A stretch of 38,268 nucleotides of DNA from Anaerolineae bacterium (lineage in GTDB: Bacteria; Chloroflexota; Anaerolineae; Aggregatilineales; Aggregatilineaceae). The notes beneath the pieces were generated by a model, which saw only the letters and a program-made list of their open reading frames with translations, did not search any database and was not told the DNA's origin. The DNA is taken from NCBI GenBank assembly GCA_016926875.1, contig JAFGNU010000087.1:1-38268 (forward strand). Reading direction: 5' to 3'. Both the position numbers and the translations under genes were made by a program. Shown here piece by piece: positions 16,118 through 24,475 of this stretch; within the stretch, counting starts at the first letter, position 1, and every line of letters begins with the position of its first letter.

Positions 16118-17779
16118 CTAATCGCGGACGGCGGCGCGCAGTTCTTCCACAATCACATCCAGGGGTTTTGCCTCTACCCGCTCGGCAGTCTGTGCCACGG
16201 CGGCGGGCGATAACTCAGCCTCAAGCTGAGCGGCTAATGTTTGCATATCCTCTTTAGTGCATTCGAGAGAGGCAGGATAGCCGCGTACAAAATGCGCCAG
16301 TTCTAATGCCCGCGCCGGTTGCCCAACCGCTGCCCAATAATCCGCAAACGAAGCTATATGATTCAGCACCAGACTTGCCGCTTCTATGCTGTAAGCAGCA
16401 TTCAAAGCTTCAAGCAAGCGCTGCTTTGCGACATCCGATTTTCCCATCTTGAGCGCCAACTGGCCAAGTTCGTCCAGGGTATCCGCCACCACCCACAGGT
16501 CGTTCCCGGCCTGTGCCTCGGCCAGCGCTTCCTCAAAAAACTGCTGACCCTCGGCCAGGTTTCGCTCATGATGAACAGCTATTTGTCCCAGGCCCTTCAG
16601 CGATGTTGCCAACGTGGTTTTCCTATCGATTTCCCGGCTGAGTTCAACGCCTTGTTTGTACCACTCTTTAGCTTCTTCAAACTTGTTCTGGTTCAGCATG
16701 ACATTACCCAAGATCACCAGCATGTGCGCTATGTGATAGCGGTTATGCATGCTGCGATGGATGGCAAGCGCCTGTTGGTACCGTTCGGCGGCCTGCTCAA
16801 AATTGCCGGTGTATTGATCGATTTCCCCGACTTTCTGGTGACTTTCGGCCACACCGTACTGGTGGCCGATTCGGGCGTAAACTTCCAGGCTTTCCTCAAA
16901 ACGCTCGCGCGCAGTCCGAAAATCCCCAAAGGACGCCGCTACTACACCCAACCGGTTGAAGGTTAAGGCAATGCCGGTCTGGTGCCCCAACTGGCGATAG
17001 ATGGCGTGGCTGGCAGAGAAATACCGCTGGGCCAGGGCGAAATCGCGTTGTGATATTGCCATATTGCCCAGGTGGGCTAAGGCTGTTGCTTCGCCTTCCT
17101 GGTGATCAAGCTCATGATAAGCAGCAAGGCTTTGCTGGTAATGTCTATCGGCAGCGGCATAGTAGCTCTCCATTGCGTCGACAAACCCCAACGCAAGTAA
17201 AGCGTCGGCATATCCTTTTCGATCATCGAGCTGCTCAAATATCTCCAGGCTTTTCTGAGCATGTTGGCGCGCGGCACCGGCACGGGCCTGGCGGGCTGCG
17301 ATCTCGCACAAATGATAATGGGCCAGCGCCACCCCCACGTCGTAGTCGATGGATTCGGCCAGGATCAGCGCCTGTTGCAGATGGTCAACAGCCAGACCCG
17401 CCTCGCCCGCTGCCCAACACGCCTTGCCGATTTTGCACAGGTGATCACACTCGGCCTGCGCCTCACCTAACTGCCGGGCCGCTTTCAGCGCCGGTTCCAG
17501 CCAGCGCATCTGGTCTGATACAGAATACCGCAGGTGCAGCAAGTCGGCGCCCACTGACGGGAACTGGCAGCATAACCACGCCGCGCCTGCATCTGCGAGC
17601 GAGCTGGCAGTCCAGGCTTGTCCTTGCTCGATTTGCTGCCAGTCTTGCTCAAGCTTATCTAGCGCCTGCCCGATGTAACACCCTCCTTCACGGTACAGCG
17701 TGCTGGCGACCTGGAGTTGTTCCATATAATGTTGGGCGTGGTAATAGCGCGCCTCATATAGTTCTTGGGGAGTGAACAT
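16118..17779 (-). CDS. TPR-repeat protein, C-terminal partner of the SARP/NB-ARC regulator
   Basis: This 553-residue protein is built from about ten tetratricopeptide repeats (for example QTGIALTFNRLGVVAASFGD and VAESHQKVGEIDQYTGNFEQ), spanning roughly residues 60-510. Its first residues (FTPQELYEARYYHAQHYME) match the helix that follows the NB-ARC/winged-helix region in single-chain AfsR-like regulators. It starts nine bases after the regulator's stop and in the same frame, with a TAG and a TGA between the two. A GGTGA lies four bases before its ATG, so translation by coupling is plausible. Its likely job is to sense a ligand or a partner protein and to regulate the ATPase subunit. Confidence 0.85.
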   Translation of the reverse strand: MFTPQELYEARYYHAQHYMEQLQVASTLYREGGCYIGQALDKLEQDWQQIEQGQAWTASSLADAGAAWLCCQFPSVGADLLHLRYSVSDQMRWLEPALKAARQLGEAQAECDHLCKIGKACWAAGEAGLAVDHLQQALILAESIDYDVGVALAHYHLCEIAARQARAGAARQHAQKSLEIFEQLDDRKGYADALLALGFVDAMESYYAAADRHYQQSLAAYHELDHQEGEATALAHLGNMAISQRDFALAQRYFSASHAIYRQLGHQTGIALTFNRLGVVAASFGDFRTARERFEESLEVYARIGHQYGVAESHQKVGEIDQYTGNFEQAAERYQQALAIHRSMHNRYHIAHMLVILGNVMLNQNKFEEAKEWYKQGVELSREIDRKTTLATSLKGLGQIAVHHERNLAEGQQFFEEALAEAQAGNDLWVVADTLDELGQLALKMGKSDVAKQRLLEALNAAYSIEAASLVLNHIASFADYWAAVGQPARALELAHFVRGYPASLECTKEDMQTLAAQLEAELSPAAVAQTAERVEAKPLDVIVEELRAAVRD

Positions 17780-17788
17780 ATGTCACCG

Positions 17789-19579
17789 CTATGACTCAAA
17801 CATCGATTGGGCGTGCATGACGAGCACGGCGTGCATCTGGAAACGCCCCGTGTTAGCGGGCTCGAGCAGGCCGCGTGCGACCAGGGTCCGCACCGTCGGT
17901 TTGGGGTCGTCCACGCGCCACACGGCCTGCATCGCGTCCAGGTCAAAGGTAGCGGGCTTGGGCGCAAATGCACCTAACAGGGCAAATCGTTTGCACGTCT
18001 CCCGGTCCAATCGGCTGGTGCTGCGCTGCAACAGGACCCGGATTGTCGGCGGCGCCTCCTGTGACGGATCGATGTGATCGGCAGGGGCTTGCGCTTCCAG
18101 CAAACTTGTCCCCTCGCGCAGTTCGGCCAGCAGCTCGGTGATACCCCATCCCATGCTCATCTCGGCATGCAGCAGGCGACCGGCAACCTGTAATGCCAGC
18201 GGCAGTCCTTCCAGATCGCGTACTAATTCAAGCGTTTCCTCTGGGTTCTGCTCAACTGCCTGGGGCGCCAACGTTCGCAAAAGCTGGATTGCCCGGTCAT
18301 CCGTCAAGATTGGGAGCCGGTAAATATCTGCCGGGGAAGATGCTAACGCCTGGGCCAGTTCGTTCAGGCGTGTCGTGATGAGCGTCACACAGTCGTGACC
18401 ACCAATGTTAAACAGCCGGGCGTGGCTGGCTTCCCATACATCATCCACGATCAGCAGCATGTGCCTATCGCGCAGGACTGCCGCCAGCCGTTTTGAGAGT
18501 TCCTCGACCGTGTTGAGGTCTTCGAAGCCTGCCATCCCCAATACGTGCGCCCAGGCCAGCAGGTCTGTCATCAAATTCGGCTGCTGTCCCAGCGACGTGA
18601 ACAGCACGCCGTCCGGGAAGCTCAGGTGAACATCTTCGTCATGCGCCAGCATGGCGGCCAGCGTAGTTTTGCCAATGCCGGGCCATCCCTGGATCACAAC
18701 GGTGCCGGATGAACCGGTACCGGAATCACTGATCCCTAACCGGCGCTTCACTTCACGGACCGCGTTTTCGCGCCCGATAAACAGCCGGGGCAGCGGCGGG
18801 AGTGTGCTGTTGGCCGACAGCGGCGTTTCGCTGACTGCAATCGGTTGATCCTCCTTGATGGCTTCGTAGAGTTGTATCATCTCTTTCGAGGGATCAAGCC
18901 CCAGCTCACGATCCAGCAGATCAACATACTGCTCGTACTGGCGCAGGGCTGCGATACGCTGCCCGGTGGCGGCGCACAGGCGCATAAATTGACGCTGCGC
19001 CGGTTCGTGCAGGACGTCAATATGTAGCCAGCGCCGCGCCGAGGCCAGCGCTGCCTCAATATCCTGCGCAGCGATTTGCAGCGTGACCAGTTTCTCAAGC
19101 GCCATCGTCAGCTTTTGCTGGAAAACCTGGGTTTGCATGGACTGCCAGTTATCAAACTCGGCGCTGTCGCGCAGGGTGAAGCCCGCCATAAAATTATCCC
19201 GGTAAAGCGCGGCAGCCTTGTCCAGTGTTTCAACGCTGGGTTCGGCCTCTAGCAGGCTGTTAAACGCGTGTGTATCGACCCAGAGCCTATCATTCCGTTT
19301 TAACCCGATAGTGTCACGGTCGGCGGTAATCCAATCTCTTACCGGGGTCCCGTTGAGACAGGCCAGTGCACGGCGCAGGTTGGCGCGGGAATGCTGGCTA
19401 TCATCTTCGGGCCACAACAACGTGGCCAGCATCTCCCGGCTGCCATCTTGCACCGTCACGGCCAGGTAGGCCAACAAAGCGAGGGCTTTACGCCGGGCAA
19501 GTTCAATACACTCACCGTTCACTTCTATACGGGGGACATCCAGGAAAAACAGCTTCAGGCACGGCATATTGTCTTTCAT
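17789..19579 (-). CDS. SARP/AfsR-like transcriptional regulator with NB-ARC ATPase
   Basis: This 596-residue regulator starts with an OmpR-type winged helix (about residues 5-95; ARRKALALLAYLAV and SRANLRRALACLN). A bacterial transcriptional activation domain follows (BTAD, about 100-245; ALASARRWLHIDVLHEPAQRQFM). The STAND/NB-ARC ATPase comes next, with Walker A GWPGIGKT at about 298-305 and Walker B LLIVDDVW at about 375-382. The chain ends right after the winged-helix part (RFQMHAVLVMHAQSMFES), where single-chain relatives continue into TPRs; here those are encoded by the next gene. GGGGAG lies nine bases before the ATG. Divergent placement suggests that it controls the secreted protein gene at 19749 and possibly itself. 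Confidence 0.9.
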   Translation of the reverse strand: MKDNMPCLKLFFLDVPRIEVNGECIELARRKALALLAYLAVTVQDGSREMLATLLWPEDDSQHSRANLRRALACLNGTPVRDWITADRDTIGLKRNDRLWVDTHAFNSLLEAEPSVETLDKAAALYRDNFMAGFTLRDSAEFDNWQSMQTQVFQQKLTMALEKLVTLQIAAQDIEAALASARRWLHIDVLHEPAQRQFMRLCAATGQRIAALRQYEQYVDLLDRELGLDPSKEMIQLYEAIKEDQPIAVSETPLSANSTLPPLPRLFIGRENAVREVKRRLGISDSGTGSSGTVVIQGWPGIGKTTLAAMLAHDEDVHLSFPDGVLFTSLGQQPNLMTDLLAWAHVLGMAGFEDLNTVEELSKRLAAVLRDRHMLLIVDDVWEASHARLFNIGGHDCVTLITTRLNELAQALASSPADIYRLPILTDDRAIQLLRTLAPQAVEQNPEETLELVRDLEGLPLALQVAGRLLHAEMSMGWGITELLAELREGTSLLEAQAPADHIDPSQEAPPTIRVLLQRSTSRLDRETCKRFALLGAFAPKPATFDLDAMQAVWRVDDPKPTVRTLVARGLLEPANTGRFQMHAVLVMHAQSMFES

Positions 19580-19638
19580 CTATCATCACTCCCCAACCAT
19601 CCTTAACCAAGGATTGCCGCAATTCTTGCATTATGAAA

Positions 19639-19668
19639 GTCTTTGCGCAACACTGTGCAACGTCTTTG
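19639..19668. promoter_or_regulatory. Direct repeats and palindrome between SARP and secreted-protein genes
   Basis: GTCTTTG occurs at 19639-19645 and again at 19662-19668, 23 bases apart. Between them lies TTGCGCA-ACAC-TGTGCAA (19643-19660), an imperfect palindrome with 6 of 7 pairs. SARP regulators bind direct repeats near the -35, so this is the best candidate site in the 169-base divergent region. Confidence 0.4.
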
Positions 19669-19693
19669 ACACGATTTTGAAACGGACTACAGT
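19666..19693 (+). promoter_or_regulatory. Predicted promoter of the secreted modular protein gene
   Basis: TTGACA (19666-19671) is followed after 16 bases by TACAGT (19688-19693). The -35 overlaps the second GTCTTTG copy. The leader would be about 50 bases, with CGGAGG before the ATG at 19749. Confidence 0.45.
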
Positions 19694-19748
19694 TAACATG
19701 GGGACAAACAAGTCCTGTACGCACAATATTCACTCGGAGGAAAACATC

Positions 19749-22700
19749 ATGATGGGCAAACGTTTGAGTTTATGGGCGATAGTCGGCCTTGGGGCCATCC
19801 TCGCCTCAAGCGTACTGTACGGTTCTGTGCCAGACGTGGCCGCGCAAGGAGATACATTGACCCAAACCTACACCACGGGCACAGGAATCGCGTTCAATTA
19901 TCCCGACGGTTGGACTGTCATCGAAAGTGTTGAAGGTGACTATACCTTAGTCGAACTGGATAACACACCATCCGCCAATGAGAAAGACCTTGAGTCAGCG
20001 CTTGTTTCTGGCGAAGTGAAGATCGCCTTTATTATGGCGCCAGCCAGCCAGATGTTCGCGGATATGGGTCTGCCAGCCGGTGCGAATCCGCAGCAGATGT
20101 TAGATATGCTGCTTGACCCCTCGGTATACAGTTTTGGTCCCAGCTATGAGGCCACGATGGGCAGTGCCCCGGCGGCCCGTGTTGACGGGTCGGCGAATGA
20201 CAACCGGTTCGATTTTATCATACTGGCCGGTCAATTGGGCGATGGCACTGCCGTGATCGTACAGGCCAATACGGCGTGGGGCGAGGTAGGGAGCTTTGAG
20301 CCAACCTTACTCGCCATCTGCAACAGCATAACTGCTTCGGCTGGCCCAACAACCGGAGATACATCCCCTGAAACGTCTCAGGGAGACACGCTGCCCCAAT
20401 CATACGACGATCCCGGCGGGGTGATTACGCTCAACTATCCCGACGGCTGGGTCGTGGATAAGTATTTTGGCATCATCTTTATCGCGAATTCCCAGGCAGC
20501 GATAGAAGGTGACATGACTTCTGTTGAGACAGGTGAGCTTCAAATCAACCTGATGGCGGGCGCTGCCTACGAAGTTGGGCTGCCCGAATCGGGCACGGCG
20601 CTCGAAATGGCACAGTCCATGATCGCAGAAGCCGCCGCCGATCCGGAAATCTCCAATGTTGCAGGGCCTGACGCGCTTGAGGGTTTCCAGTATGATGCTG
20701 CCAGGGTGTCGATTACCCAGGGCAGCGCTGATATCATAGGGATCGTCATCCTGGCCGATGAACAACATGCCGCCATGCTGCTGGCTGGTGCTCCCCAGGG
20801 TGAGATGAGTCAGCACGAAGAGACGATCCTGGCAATAGCAAGGAGCATTCAGTTTGTCGATGCCGGGGGCGGCGCTGTGGAAGAACCCGCCGACGCAGCC
20901 TCAGCTATTCCAGAAAACAACGCGGTGAACTGGCAAACCGATACCGTTTCCCTGACCGCCGATAATTTCTACATCGTCACCAACGGCCAGACCTTCACCG
21001 CTGCCGTTGATTACGTCGATGTGGACGGCGATCCTGGAGATGAGACATATACCACGCTGGAAGTATCTTGGGAAGAACACGGCGTACCCATGCGGATGTA
21101 TATGTACTTCGAATCCGATGGCAGCATCTGGCAGGCGTTTGAAATCCGCATCTATGATGGGTCACCCGATGGCGAGTGGGTTTACTTTGAAGAACCGGCC
21201 TTCACCACACCGCGCGGCGAAGCTTACCAGATACTTTCTTTTGGACGGGAATACTATGACCGCGGGCTGTATTTTGAAAACCTGCGCTTGCAGGCGTTCA
21301 CGTCCGCCGAAGCCGTGCCGGACGCCACTGCCGAGTCGGTCGAAGCGCCGCCGGACACCACGGAAACTGGCGCCGTGCCTGCTACCCTTTCTGGGCCCCA
21401 GGACTGCCACAATGTAGCCGTTTCCATTGGCGACTATTCCTCAGAATACAGTTCAGGCTATGCGCCGATCAACCTGTTGGACGACGATCCTTCAACCGGT
21501 TGGTCATCCGATGGTTATGGCACAAGCGAGTTTGTTGTAATCAACCTGGACGGTATGCAGACTGTGTACGGCGTCCTGTTCAACAGCTACTCGCCTTCGT
21601 CAGGCTACGAAACCGACTCCATCAAAGATTTTTCGATTGAAACCACGACCCCCAGTGGTGAAAGACGGGCCATCTACATCGGGCAGGCTGCTTTCCAGCC
21701 GGGCTACCAGGTCTATACCTTCGATCCGGTTGAAACCGGTTTTCTGATGTTTGTGTTCACCAGCACCCATGGCGGCGCCTACTTTGAAGCAGCCGATATC
21801 ATGGTGTGTGCAGTCGAAAGCGCTCCCCCGCCTGGACAGGAAGTTCGCCAGTGGGCCTCGGACGCAATCGCAACCAGCCAGTACAGTGATACGGGCTGGA
21901 GCGCGGTGCAGGCCACCGGCGCGCCGGATACCCTGGAATGCGGCGACAATGGAACGGCGTGGGCGTCAAGTGATCCGAATGGGATCGACGCGTTGTACGT
22001 TTTCTTCGATACCCCGGTGATTCCGACGCAGATCAACATCTACCAGACCTACAACCCCGGCGCAATCGCCAATATCACGCTGCTGCTTGCCGATGGCAGT
22101 GACGGGCCATCGGTGCCGTCAAGCGCCGATCCGGGCACAAGCTGCCCTGGCGTTTTTACAGTCAACGTTCCTGACGGCCTCACACAGGGACAGCCTGTTG
22201 GGGGAATCGTGATCCTGGTGGATCAAAGCAACCATGTTGGTTGGAATGAAATTGATGCTGTGGAACTGGTGGGGTATGCGCCAACAGCGGAAGCCACCGC
22301 AAGCGAACCTGCTGAGCCAACTGAAGAAGCGGAGCAGCCCCCGGTTGCCAGCGCCCAGGGTACAGCCGATTTGCCCCAAAGCCACACGACTGAGAACGGG
22401 CAAATAAGCTTCAACTACCCGGATGGCTGGTTTGTGTATGAAGACCTGAATATCCCGTATATCTACAGCTCTGAGACGGCGCAGTCGCACCTGTCATGGC
22501 AACTGGAATCCGGAGATGTCGCCGTCCAGATTACCAAGAACAGCCTTCCTGGCTTATTTGGAGCGGACCCAAGCGAGCATATCACGGCGTTTATGGAGGG
22601 ATTGGTCAGCGCCCTGGGATTGACATCCAGCGGCCCAACCGCCACCACCATTAACGGCTATGAGGCCGCGTATGCGTTGGCTACCAGTGACACGTGGAGC

Positions 22701-22832
22701 ATGTGGGGTATCGCAATCGCTGTGACCGACGACATGATGATCGAGGTGCTGGCATATACCGCGCCCGGCGAGTTCGAGCAGTACGAGTCAATCCTCATGT
22801 CAATTGCGCAGTCGGTCGTTTATACGCCGTGA
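19749..22832 (+). CDS. Large secreted modular protein with three PsbP-like repeats and discoidin-like domains
   Basis: This 1027-residue exported protein has a signal peptide (MMGKRLSLWAIVGLGAILA..., ending near VAAQ). Three related modules begin with a 'lpQsy...g.isfNYPDGW' motif, with NYPDGW at about residues 48, 227 and 888. They resemble PsbP/DUF1795-like folds. A different beta domain lies at about 390-510. A discoidin (F5/8 type C)-like domain follows at about 545-670 (INLLDDDPSTGWSSDGYG). A second carbohydrate-binding-like domain at about 690-840 contains SAVQATGAPDTLECGDNGTAWAS. Linkers are rich in Pro, Thr, Glu and Ala. The start was chosen for its GGAGG site; a longer upstream reading would overlap the SARP gene. 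It probably binds surface glycans or other ligands; no enzyme motif was seen. Confidence 0.85.
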   Translation: MMGKRLSLWAIVGLGAILASSVLYGSVPDVAAQGDTLTQTYTTGTGIAFNYPDGWTVIESVEGDYTLVELDNTPSANEKDLESALVSGEVKIAFIMAPASQMFADMGLPAGANPQQMLDMLLDPSVYSFGPSYEATMGSAPAARVDGSANDNRFDFIILAGQLGDGTAVIVQANTAWGEVGSFEPTLLAICNSITASAGPTTGDTSPETSQGDTLPQSYDDPGGVITLNYPDGWVVDKYFGIIFIANSQAAIEGDMTSVETGELQINLMAGAAYEVGLPESGTALEMAQSMIAEAAADPEISNVAGPDALEGFQYDAARVSITQGSADIIGIVILADEQHAAMLLAGAPQGEMSQHEETILAIARSIQFVDAGGGAVEEPADAASAIPENNAVNWQTDTVSLTADNFYIVTNGQTFTAAVDYVDVDGDPGDETYTTLEVSWEEHGVPMRMYMYFESDGSIWQAFEIRIYDGSPDGEWVYFEEPAFTTPRGEAYQILSFGREYYDRGLYFENLRLQAFTSAEAVPDATAESVEAPPDTTETGAVPATLSGPQDCHNVAVSIGDYSSEYSSGYAPINLLDDDPSTGWSSDGYGTSEFVVINLDGMQTVYGVLFNSYSPSSGYETDSIKDFSIETTTPSGERRAIYIGQAAFQPGYQVYTFDPVETGFLMFVFTSTHGGAYFEAADIMVCAVESAPPPGQEVRQWASDAIATSQYSDTGWSAVQATGAPDTLECGDNGTAWASSDPNGIDALYVFFDTPVIPTQINIYQTYNPGAIANITLLLADGSDGPSVPSSADPGTSCPGVFTVNVPDGLTQGQPVGGIVILVDQSNHVGWNEIDAVELVGYAPTAEATASEPAEPTEEAEQPPVASAQGTADLPQSHTTENGQISFNYPDGWFVYEDLNIPYIYSSETAQSHLSWQLESGDVAVQITKNSLPGLFGADPSEHITAFMEGLVSALGLTSSGPTATTINGYEAAYALATSDTWSMWGIAIAVTDDMMIEVLAYTAPGEFEQYESILMSIAQSVVYTP

Positions 22833-22857
22833 AATGAGTTTATCTGATCCGTGATAG

Positions 22858-22895
22858 TGTGCAGGGGCGGCGCTTTCTTGCTACCCCTGCACACA
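22858..22895 (+). terminator. Stem-loop after the secreted protein gene
   Basis: GTGTGCAGGGG (22858-22868) and CCCCTGCACAC (22885-22895) pair perfectly around a 16-base loop, 26 bases after the stop. There is no T-tract, so termination may be inefficient or need Rho. Confidence 0.5.
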
Positions 22896-23002
22896 CGCCC
22901 CGATGGTCCTGGCTCATTGCCGCTGCCATTGCGCGGATCGCCCCACCGTGCTATTGTCATTTCCCGTCAACAACTATTCCCCTGGATTAAGGGCCTGAGG
23001 CG

Positions 23003-24265
23003 ATGACATTGTCCGCATCCCGCCGCACGGTAATGCTGATCTGGCTGGCATGGGCGCTGATTATGGTCGGCTTCCAGTTTTTTGTCCGCGCCCGCTTCGA
23101 ACCGGCCCGGCCCGATTACGCGCTGTTCTGGACCCCCAGCGAAACCCAGGCCGACAGTCTGGACGACCAACCCTACCTGACTGAACCGTACCTGAACCAG
23201 CATGTCGCGTGGGATTCGGAATACTATCTCTCGATTGCGATGAACGGCTACGATGATCCCGACATGCGCGCTATTCCAGAATACTTCGATTGGGCGACAC
23301 CGCTTGTTTCCACTAACGAGAAGCGGCCAATGTGGGTTTCGATGAATTACGCGTTCTTCCCGTTTTATCCCTATGCGATGCGCGCCGTGATGCTGCCGCT
23401 CAGCATTTTCGGGCTGAACGACATCGCGACCGCCACCCTAGCAGGTGTGATCGTCTCAATGGTGGGTACGCTGGCGGCGATGCTGGCCTTGCACGACCTT
23501 GCATGTGACGAACTGGGCGAACAGGGCGGGGTCCGGGCTGCGTTTTATCTTGTCATCTTCCCTGCCGGGATGTTTCTGGCAGAAGTCTACACAGAGGGGT
23601 TATTCCTGGGATTGGCGTTTAGTACGCTGGCCTTCGCGCGGCGCAACCAGTGGATCACCGCCGCCATTCTGGCCGCCTGCGCTACCTGGACCCGCGCAGC
23701 AGGCGGATTACTCCTGCTGCCGATGGCGTGGTATTGGTGGCAGTCCAACGGGATGCAGCGCGGCGTGCGCGGTCGAATCTGGACCGAGATCGGCACATTT
23801 GTCCTGATTGCCAGCCCGGCTCTCGCTTACCTGCTCTGGGACATCACGCTGGGCGACGAATTCCACATCGTTGAATCGCGCTTCTACAGCCGGGGCCTGC
23901 TGCTGATCGACCAATCGCGTGATGCGTGGCAAACCGCCTGGGACGCGATGTGGGATGATAATTTGCAGTTGCGCGCCTATTATCTGGTTGAGTTCGGCGC
24001 GATAGCTTTTGCATTGATCGCCTGTACATTGACAGCCCGCCGCTACCCAGCATTGGTGCTCTACAGCCTGGTAACGATCATCTTTTCGATGACCAGCGGC
24101 TCGGCGCAGGGAATGCATCGCTACGTGATGGCTGCCCCCGTGATCTTTTTGCTTCCGGCGCGCTGGGGACGGTCAGCGGCGTTTGATCGCGCCTGGACAC
24201 TTGCCAACGTGCTGCTGATGGGGGTTTTTGCGATCATGTTCAGCTACGATTTCTGGGCGGGGTAG
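23003..24265 (+). CDS. PIG-V-like mannosyltransferase family membrane protein
   Basis: This 420-residue multi-pass membrane protein belongs to the GT-C type family related to GPI mannosyltransferase II (PIG-V). The first span is at about residues 8-27 (TVMLIWLAWALIMVGFQFFV). The following loop carries HVAWDSEYYLSIAMNGY. The WDSxxY-type motif there contains the Asp regarded as catalytic in GT-C enzymes. A second signature, FFPFYPYAMRAV, comes soon after. About nine further hydrophobic segments run to the C-terminus. It would transfer a sugar from a polyprenyl-phosphate donor onto a lipid or protein at the outer face of the membrane. AAGGG lies nine bases before the ATG. It stands alone between a stem-loop and the sulfate-activation gene. 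Confidence 0.82.
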   Translation: MTLSASRRTVMLIWLAWALIMVGFQFFVRARFEPARPDYALFWTPSETQADSLDDQPYLTEPYLNQHVAWDSEYYLSIAMNGYDDPDMRAIPEYFDWATPLVSTNEKRPMWVSMNYAFFPFYPYAMRAVMLPLSIFGLNDIATATLAGVIVSMVGTLAAMLALHDLACDELGEQGGVRAAFYLVIFPAGMFLAEVYTEGLFLGLAFSTLAFARRNQWITAAILAACATWTRAAGGLLLLPMAWYWWQSNGMQRGVRGRIWTEIGTFVLIASPALAYLLWDITLGDEFHIVESRFYSRGLLLIDQSRDAWQTAWDAMWDDNLQLRAYYLVEFGAIAFALIACTLTARRYPALVLYSLVTIIFSMTSGSAQGMHRYVMAAPVIFLLPARWGRSAAFDRAWTLANVLLMGVFAIMFSYDFWAG

Positions 24266-24400
24266 GTTCGGTCATCCTCCCTTCACCCTTAGAGCGTGTA
24301 TGGTCAAAATGACCCCGCGCAAAAGCCCCAGGCAAGGCTGGGCAACCAGGATCAAACGTCGTTTGTGGGGTGATTGAGTGGGGCGCTGCGGCAAAACACC

Positions 24401-24429
24401 TGGAAAATAATGTCACGATATGCTATCAT
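24401..24429 (+). promoter_or_regulatory. Predicted promoter of the sat-cysC fusion gene
   Basis: TGGAAA (24401-24406) and TATCAT (24424-24429) are 17 bases apart, with an extended-type TG just before the -10. The leader to the ATG at 24476 would be about 40 bases. Confidence 0.4.
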
Positions 24430-24475
24430 ACCGCGTCGAATGACCCAGGTTAACATACAAGAGGTCCAGCTAATA

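Noticed and set aside
19569..19748. Longer N-terminus for the secreted modular protein
   Set aside because: It would place the signal peptide about 60 residues inside the protein and overlap the SARP gene start. GGAGG before 19749 fits the shorter form.
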